The translations under genes were made by a program, and so were the position numbers. Of a stretch of 42,614 nt of DNA, positions 9,473 to 19,733 are shown in pieces. Under the pieces are notes generated by a model. That model saw only the letters and a program-made list of their open reading frames with translations. It made no database searches and was not told the origin of the DNA. The stretch is from Acidobacteriota bacterium. GTDB lineage: Bacteria; Acidobacteriota; Vicinamibacteria; Vicinamibacterales; UBA2999. Location of the stretch: assembly GCA_947465645.1 (NCBI GenBank), contig CANIBQ010000040.1, forward strand, positions 1 to 42,614, given 5' to 3'. Position 1 is the stretch's first letter, and every line of letters starts with the position of its first letter.

Positions 9473-10420
9473 ATGAATTTTCCTTACGAGGAGTTCGACC
9501 TTTCCGGAGTCCGGACGTATCCGCTGGCATCGAGGGAAAGCAAAGCGCGGGCGGAAGACTTCGCGACGCCGGTCGCGCCTGGCGGAAGCTTCAAGTCCTT
9601 CTTTGATTCGCTGCCGGCGATTCTCGGCGGCCGTGATGTCCGGCGCGTGGTGCGGGCCATCGTCGATGCGCGCAAGCGGGACGCCGGCATCATCTGGGGA
9701 CTGGGCGCCCACGTCATCAAGACCGGCGTGTCGCCGGTCCTGATCGACTTGATGAAGCGGGGTTATGTCTCCGCCCTTGCGCTGAACGGCGCCGGGATCA
9801 TCCACGACTTCGAGGTGGCACTGTCAGGTGCGACTTCCGAGGACGTTGACGAATCCCTGGGTCCAGGCCGCTTCGGGATGGCCGAAGAAACCGGCACATT
9901 GCTGAATGACGCGATCCGCCGGGGGGCTGAAACAGGACAGGGATTGGGTCAGTCGGTTGCGGCATTCCTGTCCGAACGCAACCCGCCACACGCCGATCGC
10001 AGCCTGGCCGTTGCCGCGCACCGCCACGGCATTCCCGTCACCGTGCACGTGGCGCTTGGGACCGACATCATCCACATGCACCCGGCCGCGTCGGGCGCCG
10101 CGATTGGCGAGACGAGCCTGCGCGACTTCAAGTACTTCACGTCCTGCGTGGCCCGCTTGCAGGGCGGCGTCTACCTCAATTGCGGCTCCGCGGTGATCCT
10201 GCCCGAAGTCTTCCTGAAGGCCGTGGCGCTGGCCCGGAACACAGGCGCCTCGCTCGAGGGGCTGACGACGGTCAACATCGATTTCCTGAGGATGTACCGT
10301 CCGCAGACGAACGTGGTGACCCGCCCGGTCGCCGGCACCAATGGCGCCGGGATTTCCCTCGTGGGCCACCACGAGGTGTTGATCCCCTTGATTGCGGCGG
10401 CTGTGATCGAAGGAGAATAG
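9473..10420 (+). CDS. Conserved cytosolic protein of unknown function, possibly deoxyhypusine-synthase-like fold
   Basis: The 315-residue protein has strongly conserved-looking blocks: GLGAHVIKTGVSPVLIDLM, ALNGAGIIHDFEVALSGATSEDV, GRFGMAEETG, PVTVHVALGTDIIHMHP, SLRDFKYFTSCVARL, NCGSAVILPEVFLKAVALAR and a C-terminal GHHEVLIPLIAAA. The 'NGAGIIHDFE...GxFG' and 'GIPVTVHVALGTD' pattern is faintly like the deoxyhypusine synthase NAD-binding fold. That is a low-confidence suggestion and I do not assign an activity. There is no signal peptide. The ATG at 9473 is chosen because GGTGAG ends 11 bases upstream; an in-frame ATG at 9464 is the alternative. It stands alone between queA and a tRNA gene. Confidence 0.8.
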   Translation: MNFPYEEFDLSGVRTYPLASRESKARAEDFATPVAPGGSFKSFFDSLPAILGGRDVRRVVRAIVDARKRDAGIIWGLGAHVIKTGVSPVLIDLMKRGYVSALALNGAGIIHDFEVALSGATSEDVDESLGPGRFGMAEETGTLLNDAIRRGAETGQGLGQSVAAFLSERNPPHADRSLAVAAHRHGIPVTVHVALGTDIIHMHPAASGAAIGETSLRDFKYFTSCVARLQGGVYLNCGSAVILPEVFLKAVALARNTGASLEGLTTVNIDFLRMYRPQTNVVTRPVAGTNGAGISLVGHHEVLIPLIAAAVIEGE

Positions 10421-10423
10421 GCG

Positions 10424-10451
10424 GTCCGCTTTCGCCGAAGCTACGGCGGAC
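10424..10451. repeat. Hairpin repeat after the 9473-10420 gene
   Basis: GTCCGC (10424-10429) pairs with GCGGAC (10446-10451) around TTTCGCCGAAGCTACG, itself partly self-complementary. It lies just after the stop of the upstream gene. It could act as a terminator, but it lacks a U-tract and its GTCCGC...GCGGAC form resembles the dispersed hairpins near 22.8 and 23.3 kb. Confidence 0.4.
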
Positions 10452-10503
10452 AACCTTCTCGTGGCTTGCCAACCGAAGCTCAGGCTGAAAGGGGAGCGAA
10501 GGT

Positions 10504-10580
10504 TGGTGCCGGAGGGCAGACTCGAACTGCCGACCCCGCGCTTATGAGACGCGTGCTCTAACCGGCTGAGCTACTCCGGC
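10504..10580 (-). tRNA. tRNA with CAU anticodon, probably elongator tRNA-Met
   Basis: On the minus strand the 77-nt sequence folds as a standard tRNA. The 7-bp acceptor GCCGGAG/CTCCGGC is followed by A73 and an encoded CCA. The D arm is GCTC...GAGC, the anticodon loop is CTCATAA (anticodon CAU), the variable loop is GGGTC, and the T arm is GGCAG-TTCGAGT-CTGCC. The fully paired 1-72 position rules out initiator tRNA. CAU can be elongator Met or the lysidine-modified tRNA-Ile2. The GGTTAGAGCAC and GGGGTC context looks more like elongator Met. It sits head-to-head with tilS, whose product acts on tRNA-Ile2 (CAU). Confidence 0.93.
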
Positions 10581-10608
10581 ACGAATTTTTGATTTTACTA
10601 CGCAGATC

Positions 10609-11598
10609 GTGACGTCCCTCCACCAAAAGATTCGGCGCACCATCCGGAAGCACGGGCTTTGCCCCCCGGGCGCCCGGGTCCTCGTGGGTTTGTCGGGTGG
10701 GTCCGACTCGATCGCCCTTGCCCTCCTGCTCCTCGATCTCGCCGAGTACGGCAGGTTTTCAGTCGTTTCCGTCGCCCACCTGAATCATCGCCTTCGTGAA
10801 TCCGCCGGGCGCGATGAGGACTTCTGCCGCGATTTCGCCGAGCGCCACCGGCTTCGAATCGTGGTCGACTCGGCCGACGTCCAAACCCTGGCACGCGCCG
10901 GGAAGTTATCGCGCGAAGACGCGGCCCGGCGGGTCAGGTACACGTTCCTGGAGAGGACGGCGGCCGACCTCGACGCCAACCGCATCGCGGTCGGCCATAC
11001 CGAGGACGACCAGGCCGAGACTTTTCTTCTCAAGTTGATGCGGGGTGCCGGCCTGACGGGGCTCGCCGGTATCTACCCGAGGCGCGGGATCGTCATCCGC
11101 CCAGTCCTCGAGGCGACGCGGCAGGAACTGCGGGAGTACCTGCGGTCTCGCGGCGAAACGTGGGTGGACGACGAAACCAACGAGGATCTTGGCAATCCCC
11201 GAAACCGGATTCGGCACCTCGTGCTGCCCGAGCTCGATCGGGCGTCCGGGGCCGCGACCAGGCCCGCGATTGCGCGGGCAGCCGGCCTGATTCGTGAGGA
11301 CGGGCTGTGGCTCGACGAGGTGGCCGGGGGCCGGTTCGAGGCGCTCGGCGTGGCAACCGCGGACGGCATGGAGCTCGATGCCCCCGCCCTCGCCGGAGAG
11401 CCGGCGCCAATTGTCCGGCGGGTGCTGCTCCGGGCGATGCGTCAGACGGCCGGAGACCGGGAGATCGGCCTGGATCACGTGGATGCCGTCATGGCTCTGC
11501 TTGGGTCGGGGGAGGGGGGCGTGGACGTCCCCGGAGCCCGTGTGGAACTTCGGCGGGGAAAGCTGGTCTTAGTACAGCAGGGGGCCGCACCGAAGTGA
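10609..11598 (+). CDS. tilS: tRNA(Ile)-lysidine synthase TilS
   Basis: TilS adds lysine to C34 of tRNA-Ile2 (CAU) so that it reads AUA rather than AUG. The 329-residue protein has the ATP-PPase loop SGGSDS at 29-34. Further blocks are VAHLNHRLRESAGRDEDFC, VGHTEDDQAETFLLKLMRGAGLTGLAG and the RPVLEATRQELREYL segment. ETWVDDETNEDLGNPRNRIRHLVLPEL is the typical DxTNxxxxxxRNxIR signature. The length fits the short form that lacks much of the C-terminal domain of the E. coli enzyme. The GTG at 10609 is the first plausible start. The gene precedes ftsH, a frequent pairing. Confidence 0.95.
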   Translation: MTSLHQKIRRTIRKHGLCPPGARVLVGLSGGSDSIALALLLLDLAEYGRFSVVSVAHLNHRLRESAGRDEDFCRDFAERHRLRIVVDSADVQTLARAGKLSREDAARRVRYTFLERTAADLDANRIAVGHTEDDQAETFLLKLMRGAGLTGLAGIYPRRGIVIRPVLEATRQELREYLRSRGETWVDDETNEDLGNPRNRIRHLVLPELDRASGAATRPAIARAAGLIREDGLWLDEVAGGRFEALGVATADGMELDAPALAGEPAPIVRRVLLRAMRQTAGDREIGLDHVDAVMALLGSGEGGVDVPGARVELRRGKLVLVQQGAAPK

Positions 11599-11668
11599 TA
11601 CTCTTTTCATTTACGGCAACACCCCATCGGGGTAGCCGGAGGCCGCTGAATCTCCGGGGAGGAAGCTT

Positions 11669-13579
<1,911 letters not shown>

Positions 13580-13592
13580 AACGCTCACGCCA

Positions 13593-13614
13593 CCGGAGGC
13601 CTGAAGGTCTCCGG
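13593..13614. repeat. TGAA-loop hairpin repeat between ftsH and folP
   Basis: CCGGAGGCC at 13593-13601 and GGTCTCCGG at 13606-13614 pair with one mismatch around a TGAA loop. This is the reverse orientation of the TTCA-loop hairpins at 22835-22854 and 23293-23310, so it looks like one dispersed family. It lies 14 bases after the ftsH stop and could also weaken transcription there. Confidence 0.55.
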
Positions 13615-13674
13615 CTTTAGGCTTCCGATTGCCAAAGGGCCTCCGGCGTCGTGGCCTCGAACGATAATCTTCAC

Positions 13675-14547
13675 ATGCCGCCCAGGCGCCGATTCACCGT
13701 ACCCCTTCCAGGCGGGCGCAGCCTCGCGCTCGGGGAGCGGACGCTCGTAATGGGCATCGTCAACGTGACACCGGACTCGTTTTCTGACGGCGGCGCGCTG
13801 GTGGATGCCTCGAGCGCGATCGAGGCGGCCATCAGGATGGTGGAGCAGGGCGCCGACCTGATTGACGTCGGAGGGGAGTCGACCCGGCCTGGCGCGCAGG
13901 CGCTCAGCGCCGGAGACGAGCAACGGCGGGTGCTGCCGGTGATCGAGGCGCTGGCGTCGCGCGTGGCCGTTCCCATCTCGATCGACACGTACAAAGCCGC
14001 CACCGCCGATGCCGCGCTCGCTGCCGGCGCCGTCGTGGTCAACGACGTGAGCGGACTGCGTTACGAACCTGATCTGGGCGAGGTGGTGGCGCGCCGCGGC
14101 GCGGCCATGATCCTGATGCACACGCGGGGACGGTCGCGGGAGATGTACGAGCAGGCGTCCTATCTCGACGTCGTCGACGAAGTGCTCGACGAGCTGCGCG
14201 AGAGCATGGCGTTCGCGACCGGCGCGGGGGTCGCCGCCGACCGGATCATCCTCGACCCCGGCCTCGGCTTCGCCAAGGAGGCGCCGCACAGCTACGAGGC
14301 ACTCGCGCGGCTGGACGAGTTCAGCGGGCTCGGACGGCCGCTGCTGGCGGGACCGTCGCGCAAGTCGTTTCTGGCCAGGCCGCTGGGAGGCCGCGTGGCG
14401 CCCGCGGACCGCGACTGGGCGACGGCCGCTGCCGTCACCGCCGCTGTCCTCGCCGGCGCGCACATCGTGCGCGTGCACGCGGTGGCCGAGATGCTGCACG
14501 TTGTGCGCGTGGCCGACGAGATTCGGCGGTATCATCGCCTCGACTGA
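13675..14547 (+). CDS. folP: Dihydropteroate synthase
   Basis: FolP condenses p-aminobenzoate with dihydropterin diphosphate in folate synthesis. The TIM-barrel blocks are clear: TLVMGIVNVTPDSFSDGG, DLIDVGGESTRPGA, VPISIDTYKA, VNDVSGLRYEP, MILMHTRG, RIILDPGLGFAKE, PLLAGPSRKSFLA and HIVRVHAVAEM. The ATG at 13675 gives 290 residues. An in-frame GTG at 13651 would add eight more, and neither has a strong ribosome-binding site. The TGA overlaps the cdaA ATG by one base (TGATG). The run folP-cdaA-cdaR-glmM-pdxJ is tightly coupled and probably one transcript. Confidence 0.96.
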   Translation: MPPRRRFTVPLPGGRSLALGERTLVMGIVNVTPDSFSDGGALVDASSAIEAAIRMVEQGADLIDVGGESTRPGAQALSAGDEQRRVLPVIEALASRVAVPISIDTYKAATADAALAAGAVVVNDVSGLRYEPDLGEVVARRGAAMILMHTRGRSREMYEQASYLDVVDEVLDELRESMAFATGAGVAADRIILDPGLGFAKEAPHSYEALARLDEFSGLGRPLLAGPSRKSFLARPLGGRVAPADRDWATAAAVTAAVLAGAHIVRVHAVAEMLHVVRVADEIRRYHRLD

Positions 14548-15368
14548 TGGACTGGGACTGGCTCACAAACATTCTCCAGCGGCCCGCGATCGCCTGGTGG
14601 GACATTCTGGACATCGCGATCGTCGCGGTGCTCGTCTACGAGCTACTGGTCTTCATCAAGGGCACGCGAGCCGTCCAGATGGCGCTCAGCGGCGGGTTTC
14701 TGATCGGACTGTTCTTTGTCTCGCGGTGGCTGCAGCTCGAGACCGTCAACTGGGTGATTCGCAACCTCGCCGGATACGTCGTCTTCGCGATCATCGTGCT
14801 GTTTCAGGCCGACATCAGGCGGGCGCTGGCGCACTTCGGCCGCGCGCGGTTCTTCAGGTACTTCGAGCGCGCGCAGAGCACCGACGAAACGATCGAGGAG
14901 CTGGTGGTGGCGGCCGGAAGCCTCGCGTCGCGCAAGATCGGCGCGATCATCGTGCTCGAGCGGCAGATCGGGCTCCGCAACTACATCGAAGGCGGCATCC
15001 CGCTCGACGCGATGGTGACCTACGACCTGCTCGCCAGCATCTTTCAGCACGGGTCTCCGCTGCACGACGGCGCGGCCATCATCCAGGGTGACCGCGTGGC
15101 GGCCGCCGCCTGTTTTCTTCCGCTGTCCGTGAATCCCAGGGTGAGCCGCGAGCTTGGCACCCGCCATCGGGCGGCCCTGGGATTGACCGAAGAGAATGAT
15201 GCCGTGGCGATCGTCGTGTCGGAGGAAAGCGGCAGCATCTCCCTGGTGATCGGCGGCGCCCTCGAACGCGGCATCTCCCCCGATGCGTTGAAAACACGGC
15301 TGCGGGCGCTCGCCGGCCGCCGCCGCAAGCGCGTCATCGAAGGCGAGAGGCGGAGATCGCTCGCCTGA
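14547..15368 (+). CDS. cdaA: Diadenylate cyclase CdaA (DacA)
   Basis: CdaA makes c-di-AMP from two ATP, a signal that controls potassium, osmotic balance and cell-wall homeostasis. The 273-residue protein has three N-terminal transmembrane helices (residues about 18-90). The DAC domain follows, with the active-site DGA at 174-176 (SPLHDGAAII) and RHR at 206-208 (GTRHRAALG). The VSEESGSISLVIGG block is also typical. A coiled segment (FERAQSTDETIEELVVAA) links membrane and catalytic parts. It overlaps folP and the cdaR-like gene by one base each, and glmM follows. The cdaA-cdaR-glmM set is a known conserved module in which the partners modulate CdaA. Confidence 0.97.
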   Translation: MDWDWLTNILQRPAIAWWDILDIAIVAVLVYELLVFIKGTRAVQMALSGGFLIGLFFVSRWLQLETVNWVIRNLAGYVVFAIIVLFQADIRRALAHFGRARFFRYFERAQSTDETIEELVVAAGSLASRKIGAIIVLERQIGLRNYIEGGIPLDAMVTYDLLASIFQHGSPLHDGAAIIQGDRVAAAACFLPLSVNPRVSRELGTRHRAALGLTEENDAVAIVVSEESGSISLVIGGALERGISPDALKTRLRALAGRRRKRVIEGERRRSLA

Positions 15369-16276
15369 TGGCCTATCCCGGCTTCCGCCATCCCGGGTTG
15401 AAATGCATCTCGGTCGCGCTCGCGGCGCTGCTGTGGCTCGTCGTGTCCGGCGAACAGATTGTCGAGCGAGCGCTGCGCGTGCCCCTGGAGTTCACGAATC
15501 TGCCGCAGCAGCTCGAGATGGTCGGGGAGCCGCCGAGCGTGGCCGATCTGCGCATTCGCGGATCGTCGGGCGCGTTGAGCCGCGTGTCGCCGGGGGAGCT
15601 CGTCGCCGTGCTCGACCTGAGGTCCGCCCGTCGCGGCCGCCGGTTGTTTCACCTGGGCGCCTCGGATGTCCGCGTGCCGTTCGGCATTGAAGTGGTCCAG
15701 GTCGCGCCCTCCAACGTCGCGGTCGCGTTCGAAGAGTCGGCGACCAAGGTGGTGCCGGTCGTGCCGAATGTCGAGGGAGACCCGGCCGACGGGTTCGTCG
15801 TCGGCACCGTGCGGGCAGATCCCCCGACGGTCGAGATTGTAGGACCTGCGACGGCCGTGGCCGCCCTCACCGAGGCCATCACGGAGGCGGTGTCCGTGAC
15901 CAACGCCACGGAAGCGGTCACCGAGTCGGTGACGATAGGCGTACCCGACTCCACCGTTCGCTTGCGCAACCCCCAGAGCGCGAAGGTGACCGTCAACGTC
16001 ACCGAGTCGCCGGTCGAATGGGCGATTGCGGCGATCCAGGTGCAGATCAAGAATGCTGGAGTCGGGGCGGAGGTGTCGATCGCGCCGTCGCAGGTCACCG
16101 TGCACGTTCGTGGGCCGCGCGAGGCCCGTCGTTCCGGCGCCGACACCTTCGAAGCGACGGTCGACGTCGATGGTCTGCGGCCGGGTCAGTTCCAGGTTCC
16201 CGTGCGAGTGATTCCGCCGGCGCGGATTGGTCTCGTCAGCGTCGAGCCTTCAGAGGTACGAGTGAGGATCAAGTAA
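15368..16276 (+). CDS. cdaR: YbbR/CdaR-like domain protein, CdaA regulator
   Basis: CdaR proteins are membrane-anchored extracytoplasmic proteins made of YbbR repeats that bind and regulate CdaA. The 302-residue product has an N-terminal transmembrane segment (KCISVALAALLWLVVSGEQ) that ends with the common SGE. It is followed by about three all-beta YbbR-type repeats, each with a pattern such as PLEFTNLP, VDVDGLRPGQFQVPVRVIPP or NVEGDPADGFVVGTVRADPPTVEIVGPA. It starts at the one-base overlap with cdaA and is followed three bases later by glmM. No enzymatic motif is present. Confidence 0.9.
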   Translation: MAYPGFRHPGLKCISVALAALLWLVVSGEQIVERALRVPLEFTNLPQQLEMVGEPPSVADLRIRGSSGALSRVSPGELVAVLDLRSARRGRRLFHLGASDVRVPFGIEVVQVAPSNVAVAFEESATKVVPVVPNVEGDPADGFVVGTVRADPPTVEIVGPATAVAALTEAITEAVSVTNATEAVTESVTIGVPDSTVRLRNPQSAKVTVNVTESPVEWAIAAIQVQIKNAGVGAEVSIAPSQVTVHVRGPREARRSGADTFEATVDVDGLRPGQFQVPVRVIPPARIGLVSVEPSEVRVRIK

Positions 16277-16279
16277 TCC

Positions 16280-17626
16280 GTGGGGAGACTTTTCGGCACC
16301 GATGGCGTACGCGGCAAGGCAGGCACCTATCCGCTGGACGTCCCGACGGTTCGGCGCGTGGGCGCCGCACTCGTGCGGGCGATGCGCAAAGGCGACGAGC
16401 CAATCCGGTTCCTGGCGGGGCGCGACACGCGCGAGTCGGGATTGTGGATCGAGCGCGAGCTCGCATTCGGGATTCGCAGCCAGGGCGCCACGCTGACCAG
16501 CGCCGGGGTCATCCCGACGCCGGCGGTCGCCTACCTGACGCCCAAGAAGGGATACACCGCCGGTGTCGTGATCTCCGCGTCTCACAACCCGTTCGAGGAC
16601 AACGGCATCAAGGTGTTCTCTGGCGCCGGTGAGAAATTCACCGAGGCGCTCGAGGAGCACGTCGAGTCGTTCATCGCGGATGCGTCGTGGCAGGTGCCGC
16701 CGGGCGACGCCACCGCCGTCGAGCAATTGGACCACAGACCCGACTACCTGTCGCACCTCCGCCGGATTCTCCCCGACGCCTCGCGCGTGAAGGGCATGCG
16801 CGTGGCGATCGACTGCGCCAACGGCGCGACGACGACGGTGGCGCCGCGGCTGTTCCAGGAGCTCGGCTTCGACGCGCGATGCATCGGCTGCGATCCCAAC
16901 GGACGCAACATCAACCTTCGCTGCGGGTCGACGTCACCCGAGCAGCTCGCGAACCTCGTGGTCGAAGGCGACTACCGCCTCGGGATCGCATTCGACGGCG
17001 ACGGCGATCGCGCAATCTTCGTCGATGACCGGGGAAAGGTCGTCGACGGCGATGCCGTCATGCTGCTGTGCGCGAAGCAGATGAAGGCCGAGGGCCGCCT
17101 CACGGGCAATGCGATCGTCGCCACGGTGATGAGCAACATCGGCCTCGAGATTGCGCTTCGCGCCGCCGCCATCGACATCGTCAGATGCCCGGTGGGCGAC
17201 AAGTACGTGATGGAGGAGATGATGCGCCGCAATCTCTCGCTTGGCGGCGAGCAGTCGGGCCACGTCATCTTTTCCGAGTACCTGTTCACCGGCGACGGAC
17301 TCGCGACGGCGCTGAACGTGCTGCGGACGATGGCCGCGACGGGCAGGGAGCTGTCGGACCTGGCGTCGGAGATGACGGCGTATCCCCAGGTGCTGATGAA
17401 CGTGCGCGTCGAGCGCCGAGTCGATCTCAAGACCGTTCCAGCGGTGTCCGAGCTGATGGCGTCGATCGAATCCCGGCTCGAGGGCCAGGGCCGGCTGCTC
17501 GTCCGCTACTCGGGCACCGAGCCGCTGTTGCGGGTGATGCTCGAAGGGCAGAACGAGGCCGACATCAAGCGGTGGGGACAGGAGATTATCGACGCCGTGA
17601 AGCAGCACGTCGGCGCCGCCGTCTGA
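16280..17626 (+). CDS. glmM: Phosphoglucosamine mutase
   Basis: GlmM converts glucosamine-6-phosphate to glucosamine-1-phosphate on the way to UDP-GlcNAc. The GTG start gives MGRLFGTDGVRGKAG, the diagnostic N-terminus, and 448 residues. The catalytic phosphoserine is S101 in VISASHNPFEDNGIK. The metal loop is in AFDGDGDRAIF. The sugar-binding loop is GGEQSGHVIF, and the C-terminal phosphate-binding segment is LVRYSGTEPLLRVMLEG. It follows the CdaR-like gene by three bases and overlaps pdxJ by one. CdaA-GlmM contacts reported in other bacteria suggest a link between c-di-AMP and wall precursor supply here. Confidence 0.98.
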   Translation: MGRLFGTDGVRGKAGTYPLDVPTVRRVGAALVRAMRKGDEPIRFLAGRDTRESGLWIERELAFGIRSQGATLTSAGVIPTPAVAYLTPKKGYTAGVVISASHNPFEDNGIKVFSGAGEKFTEALEEHVESFIADASWQVPPGDATAVEQLDHRPDYLSHLRRILPDASRVKGMRVAIDCANGATTTVAPRLFQELGFDARCIGCDPNGRNINLRCGSTSPEQLANLVVEGDYRLGIAFDGDGDRAIFVDDRGKVVDGDAVMLLCAKQMKAEGRLTGNAIVATVMSNIGLEIALRAAAIDIVRCPVGDKYVMEEMMRRNLSLGGEQSGHVIFSEYLFTGDGLATALNVLRTMAATGRELSDLASEMTAYPQVLMNVRVERRVDLKTVPAVSELMASIESRLEGQGRLLVRYSGTEPLLRVMLEGQNEADIKRWGQEIIDAVKQHVGAAV

Positions 17627-18369
17627 TGGTCACGCTGTCAGTCAACGTCAACAAGGTCGCGACCATTCGCAATTCCCGCGGCGGCAATGTGCCGTCGGTG
17701 CTCGAAGCGGTTCGCGCGTGCGTCGATGCGGGCGCGCCAGGAATCACCGTCCATCCCAGGGCCGACGCGCGCCACATCACGGCCGCGGACGTGCGCGAGA
17801 TATCCAGGTATCTGCACACGCTCGACGACCGCGTAGAGTTCAACATCGAAGGCGATCCGCGCCAGGACCTCCTGGATCTCGTGCACGAGGTGAAGCCTGC
17901 CCAGTGCACCCTCGTGCCCGTGCGCCCGGGTGAGATCACGAGCCAGGCAGGCTGGTCGATCGACACGCCCAGAGAGCAGATCGGTTCGATGATCGGCGCG
18001 CTGCGCGGCGCCGGCATCCGCGTGAGCCTGTTCGTCGATCCAGACGAAGCGCCGGTCCGCTGGGCCGCTGATGCCGGCGCCGACCGCGTGGAGCTTTACA
18101 CCGAGCCGTTCGCTCGGGCGTTCGAGCGCGGTGACGAGGACGCGCGCCGCTCCTTTGCCGAGTACACGCGCGCCGCGGAGCTGGCGCATGCGCTGGGCCT
18201 CGGGGTCAATGCCGGACACGACCTCGACCTCGACAACCTCGTCATGTTCCGCCGCCTGCCGCATCTCGCCGAGGTCTCGATCGGCCACGCGCTCGTCAGC
18301 CACGCGCTGTTTGCAGGGCTGGAGCAAAGCGTCCGCGAATACCTGGACGTCCTGAAGATCGAGCGATGA
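17626..18369 (+). CDS. pdxJ: Pyridoxine 5'-phosphate synthase
   Basis: PdxJ closes the pyridine ring of vitamin B6 from 1-deoxyxylulose-5-phosphate and 3-amino-2-oxopropyl phosphate. The 247-residue TIM-barrel protein starts LSVNVNKVATIRNSRGG. It has GITVHPRADARHI, FNIEGDP, CTLVPVRPGEITSQAGW, RVSLFVDPD, ADRVELYTEPFA, GLGVNAGHDLDLDN and EVSIGHALVSHALF, all standard PdxJ blocks. The ATG overlaps the glmM stop by one base (TGATG). The 3' end overlaps the hydrolase start by four bases. This is the glmM-pdxJ order seen in several phyla. Confidence 0.97.
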   Translation: MVTLSVNVNKVATIRNSRGGNVPSVLEAVRACVDAGAPGITVHPRADARHITAADVREISRYLHTLDDRVEFNIEGDPRQDLLDLVHEVKPAQCTLVPVRPGEITSQAGWSIDTPREQIGSMIGALRGAGIRVSLFVDPDEAPVRWAADAGADRVELYTEPFARAFERGDEDARRSFAEYTRAAELAHALGLGVNAGHDLDLDNLVMFRRLPHLAEVSIGHALVSHALFAGLEQSVREYLDVLKIER

Positions 18370-19064
18370 GACGAACCCTGTACCTGCTGGCGGCTCTCCT
18401 GATTGCCGGATCGTCCGCGGAGGCCGCCGGTCGCGTCGTCACCTTCCGCGCTGATGACGGCCGCATGCTGTCGGGTCTGTTGATGGAGGCCGACCAGCGT
18501 CCCGCGCCAGCCGTCGTGCTGGTGCCGATGCTTGGCCGCCCGAAAGACGACTGGCAGGCGGTTGCGCAAAGGTTCGCCGACGCGAACATCACGGCGCTGG
18601 CCATCGACCTTCCAGGCACCACCGTACCCGAGGACCCGAAGGAGCTGGCGCGCTGGAGCGAGGACATCCGCGCCGCCGTGGCGTATCTCGTCTCCCGCCC
18701 GGCCGATGTCCGGGTCGGTTCGATCGGGGTCGCGGGCGCCTCACTCGGCGGCAGCCTGGCCGTCATCGAGGCTGCGGGCGATGCCGGCGTCCGTGCGATT
18801 GCCCTCATCTCGCCGTCGCTGGATTATCGCGGCGTGCGAATCGAAGGGCCGCTCCGCGCCTACGGTGCAAGGCCGGCGCTGCTCGTGGCCAGCGCGCACG
18901 ACTCATACGCGGCGCGCTCGACGCGCGAGCTCTCCCAGGACGCCGCCCAGGGCCCGCGGGACATCCGCTGGTCGGAGGTTGCCGCGCACGGCAGCCTGCT
19001 GCTCTCGCGCGACCCCGACCTGGTCCGCTCGCTGATCGAGTGGTTCCAGGGAACCTTGGGGTGA
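18366..19064 (+). CDS. Secreted alpha/beta hydrolase
   Basis: The 232-residue protein starts with a Sec-type signal peptide (MRRTLYLLAALLIAGSSAEA). An alpha/beta-hydrolase fold follows: VVLVPMLGRPKDDW, then the nucleophile elbow GASLGG with S126. A plausible acid is D179 in VASAHDSYA and a plausible base is H208 in VAAHGS. It looks like the dienelactone-hydrolase or small-esterase group, but the substrate is unknown. The ATGA overlap with pdxJ suggests it is the last gene of that run. The signal peptide implies periplasmic or outer-membrane work, unlike its cytosolic neighbours. Confidence 0.85.
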   Translation: MRRTLYLLAALLIAGSSAEAAGRVVTFRADDGRMLSGLLMEADQRPAPAVVLVPMLGRPKDDWQAVAQRFADANITALAIDLPGTTVPEDPKELARWSEDIRAAVAYLVSRPADVRVGSIGVAGASLGGSLAVIEAAGDAGVRAIALISPSLDYRGVRIEGPLRAYGARPALLVASAHDSYAARSTRELSQDAAQGPRDIRWSEVAAHGSLLLSRDPDLVRSLIEWFQGTLG

Positions 19065-19098
19065 AATACAATCGGCTGAAAGCCCAGAGCCAAATTTC

Positions 19099-19725
19099 AT
19101 GAAAGCTGAATCCATCGTTTTCGCCGTCGCCGGCATGTGTTTCGGCGTCATCCTCGGATGGGTGATCGCCACGCAGCAGGTCGGCGGCCGTCCTGTTCCT
19201 GCCGCCGCCGCGCAGGCCGCGGCGCCTGGCGCCGCCCCGGGCGCCGGCACGCCGGCCCAGCCGCCGCCCCTCGACGAAGCCAAGGTGCAGGGACTTTCCA
19301 CGATCCTCCAGAGCGACCCCAAGAATGCCGGCGCCGCCGTGCAGCTCGCCAACACGTATTTCGACGCCGAGCGGTACACCGACGCGATCAAGTGGTACGA
19401 GCAGGCGCTCGCCGTGAAGCCGAGCGACCCTAACGCCAGCACCGATCTTGGCGTCAGTTACTACTACACCGGCCAGACGGATCGCGCGCTGGAGCAGTTC
19501 GACAAATCGCTCAAGCTCGATCCGAAGCACACCAAGACGCTGCTCAACCAGGGGATCGTGCTCGCGTTCGGCAAGCGCGATCTGTCGGCCGCCGCCGAGG
19601 CATGGAAGAAGGTCGTCGACCTCGCACCCGAGGGCCCCGAGGGCCAGGCCGCGCGCCGCGGCCTCGAGGGGATTGCATCCGCCTCCGGCCACACGGCAGA
19701 GACACCAGTACCGCCCGGTAACTAG
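19099..19725 (+). CDS. Membrane-anchored TPR-repeat protein
   Basis: The 208-residue protein has an N-terminal hydrophobic anchor (SIVFAVAGMCFGVILGWVIATQQ) and an Ala/Pro-rich linker. About three tetratricopeptide repeats follow: AAVQLANTYFDAERYTDAIKWYEQALAVKPS, the copy ending FDKSLKLDP, and GIVLAFGKRDLSAAAEAWKKVVDLAP. TPRs mediate protein contacts; the partner is unknown. The anchor form resembles CcmG/NrfG-like and periplasmic TPR proteins. A TACAAT hexamer at 19067-19072 is a possible -10 element, but no good -35 is visible. The YHS-like gene follows in eight bases. Confidence 0.88.
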   Translation: MKAESIVFAVAGMCFGVILGWVIATQQVGGRPVPAAAAQAAAPGAAPGAGTPAQPPPLDEAKVQGLSTILQSDPKNAGAAVQLANTYFDAERYTDAIKWYEQALAVKPSDPNASTDLGVSYYYTGQTDRALEQFDKSLKLDPKHTKTLLNQGIVLAFGKRDLSAAAEAWKKVVDLAPEGPEGQAARRGLEGIASASGHTAETPVPPGN

Positions 19726-19733
19726 GCAGGGTC

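Noticed and set aside
19067..19072. TACAAT as a promoter -10 for the TPR gene
   Set aside because: No convincing -35 at the right distance; too weak to list as a feature.
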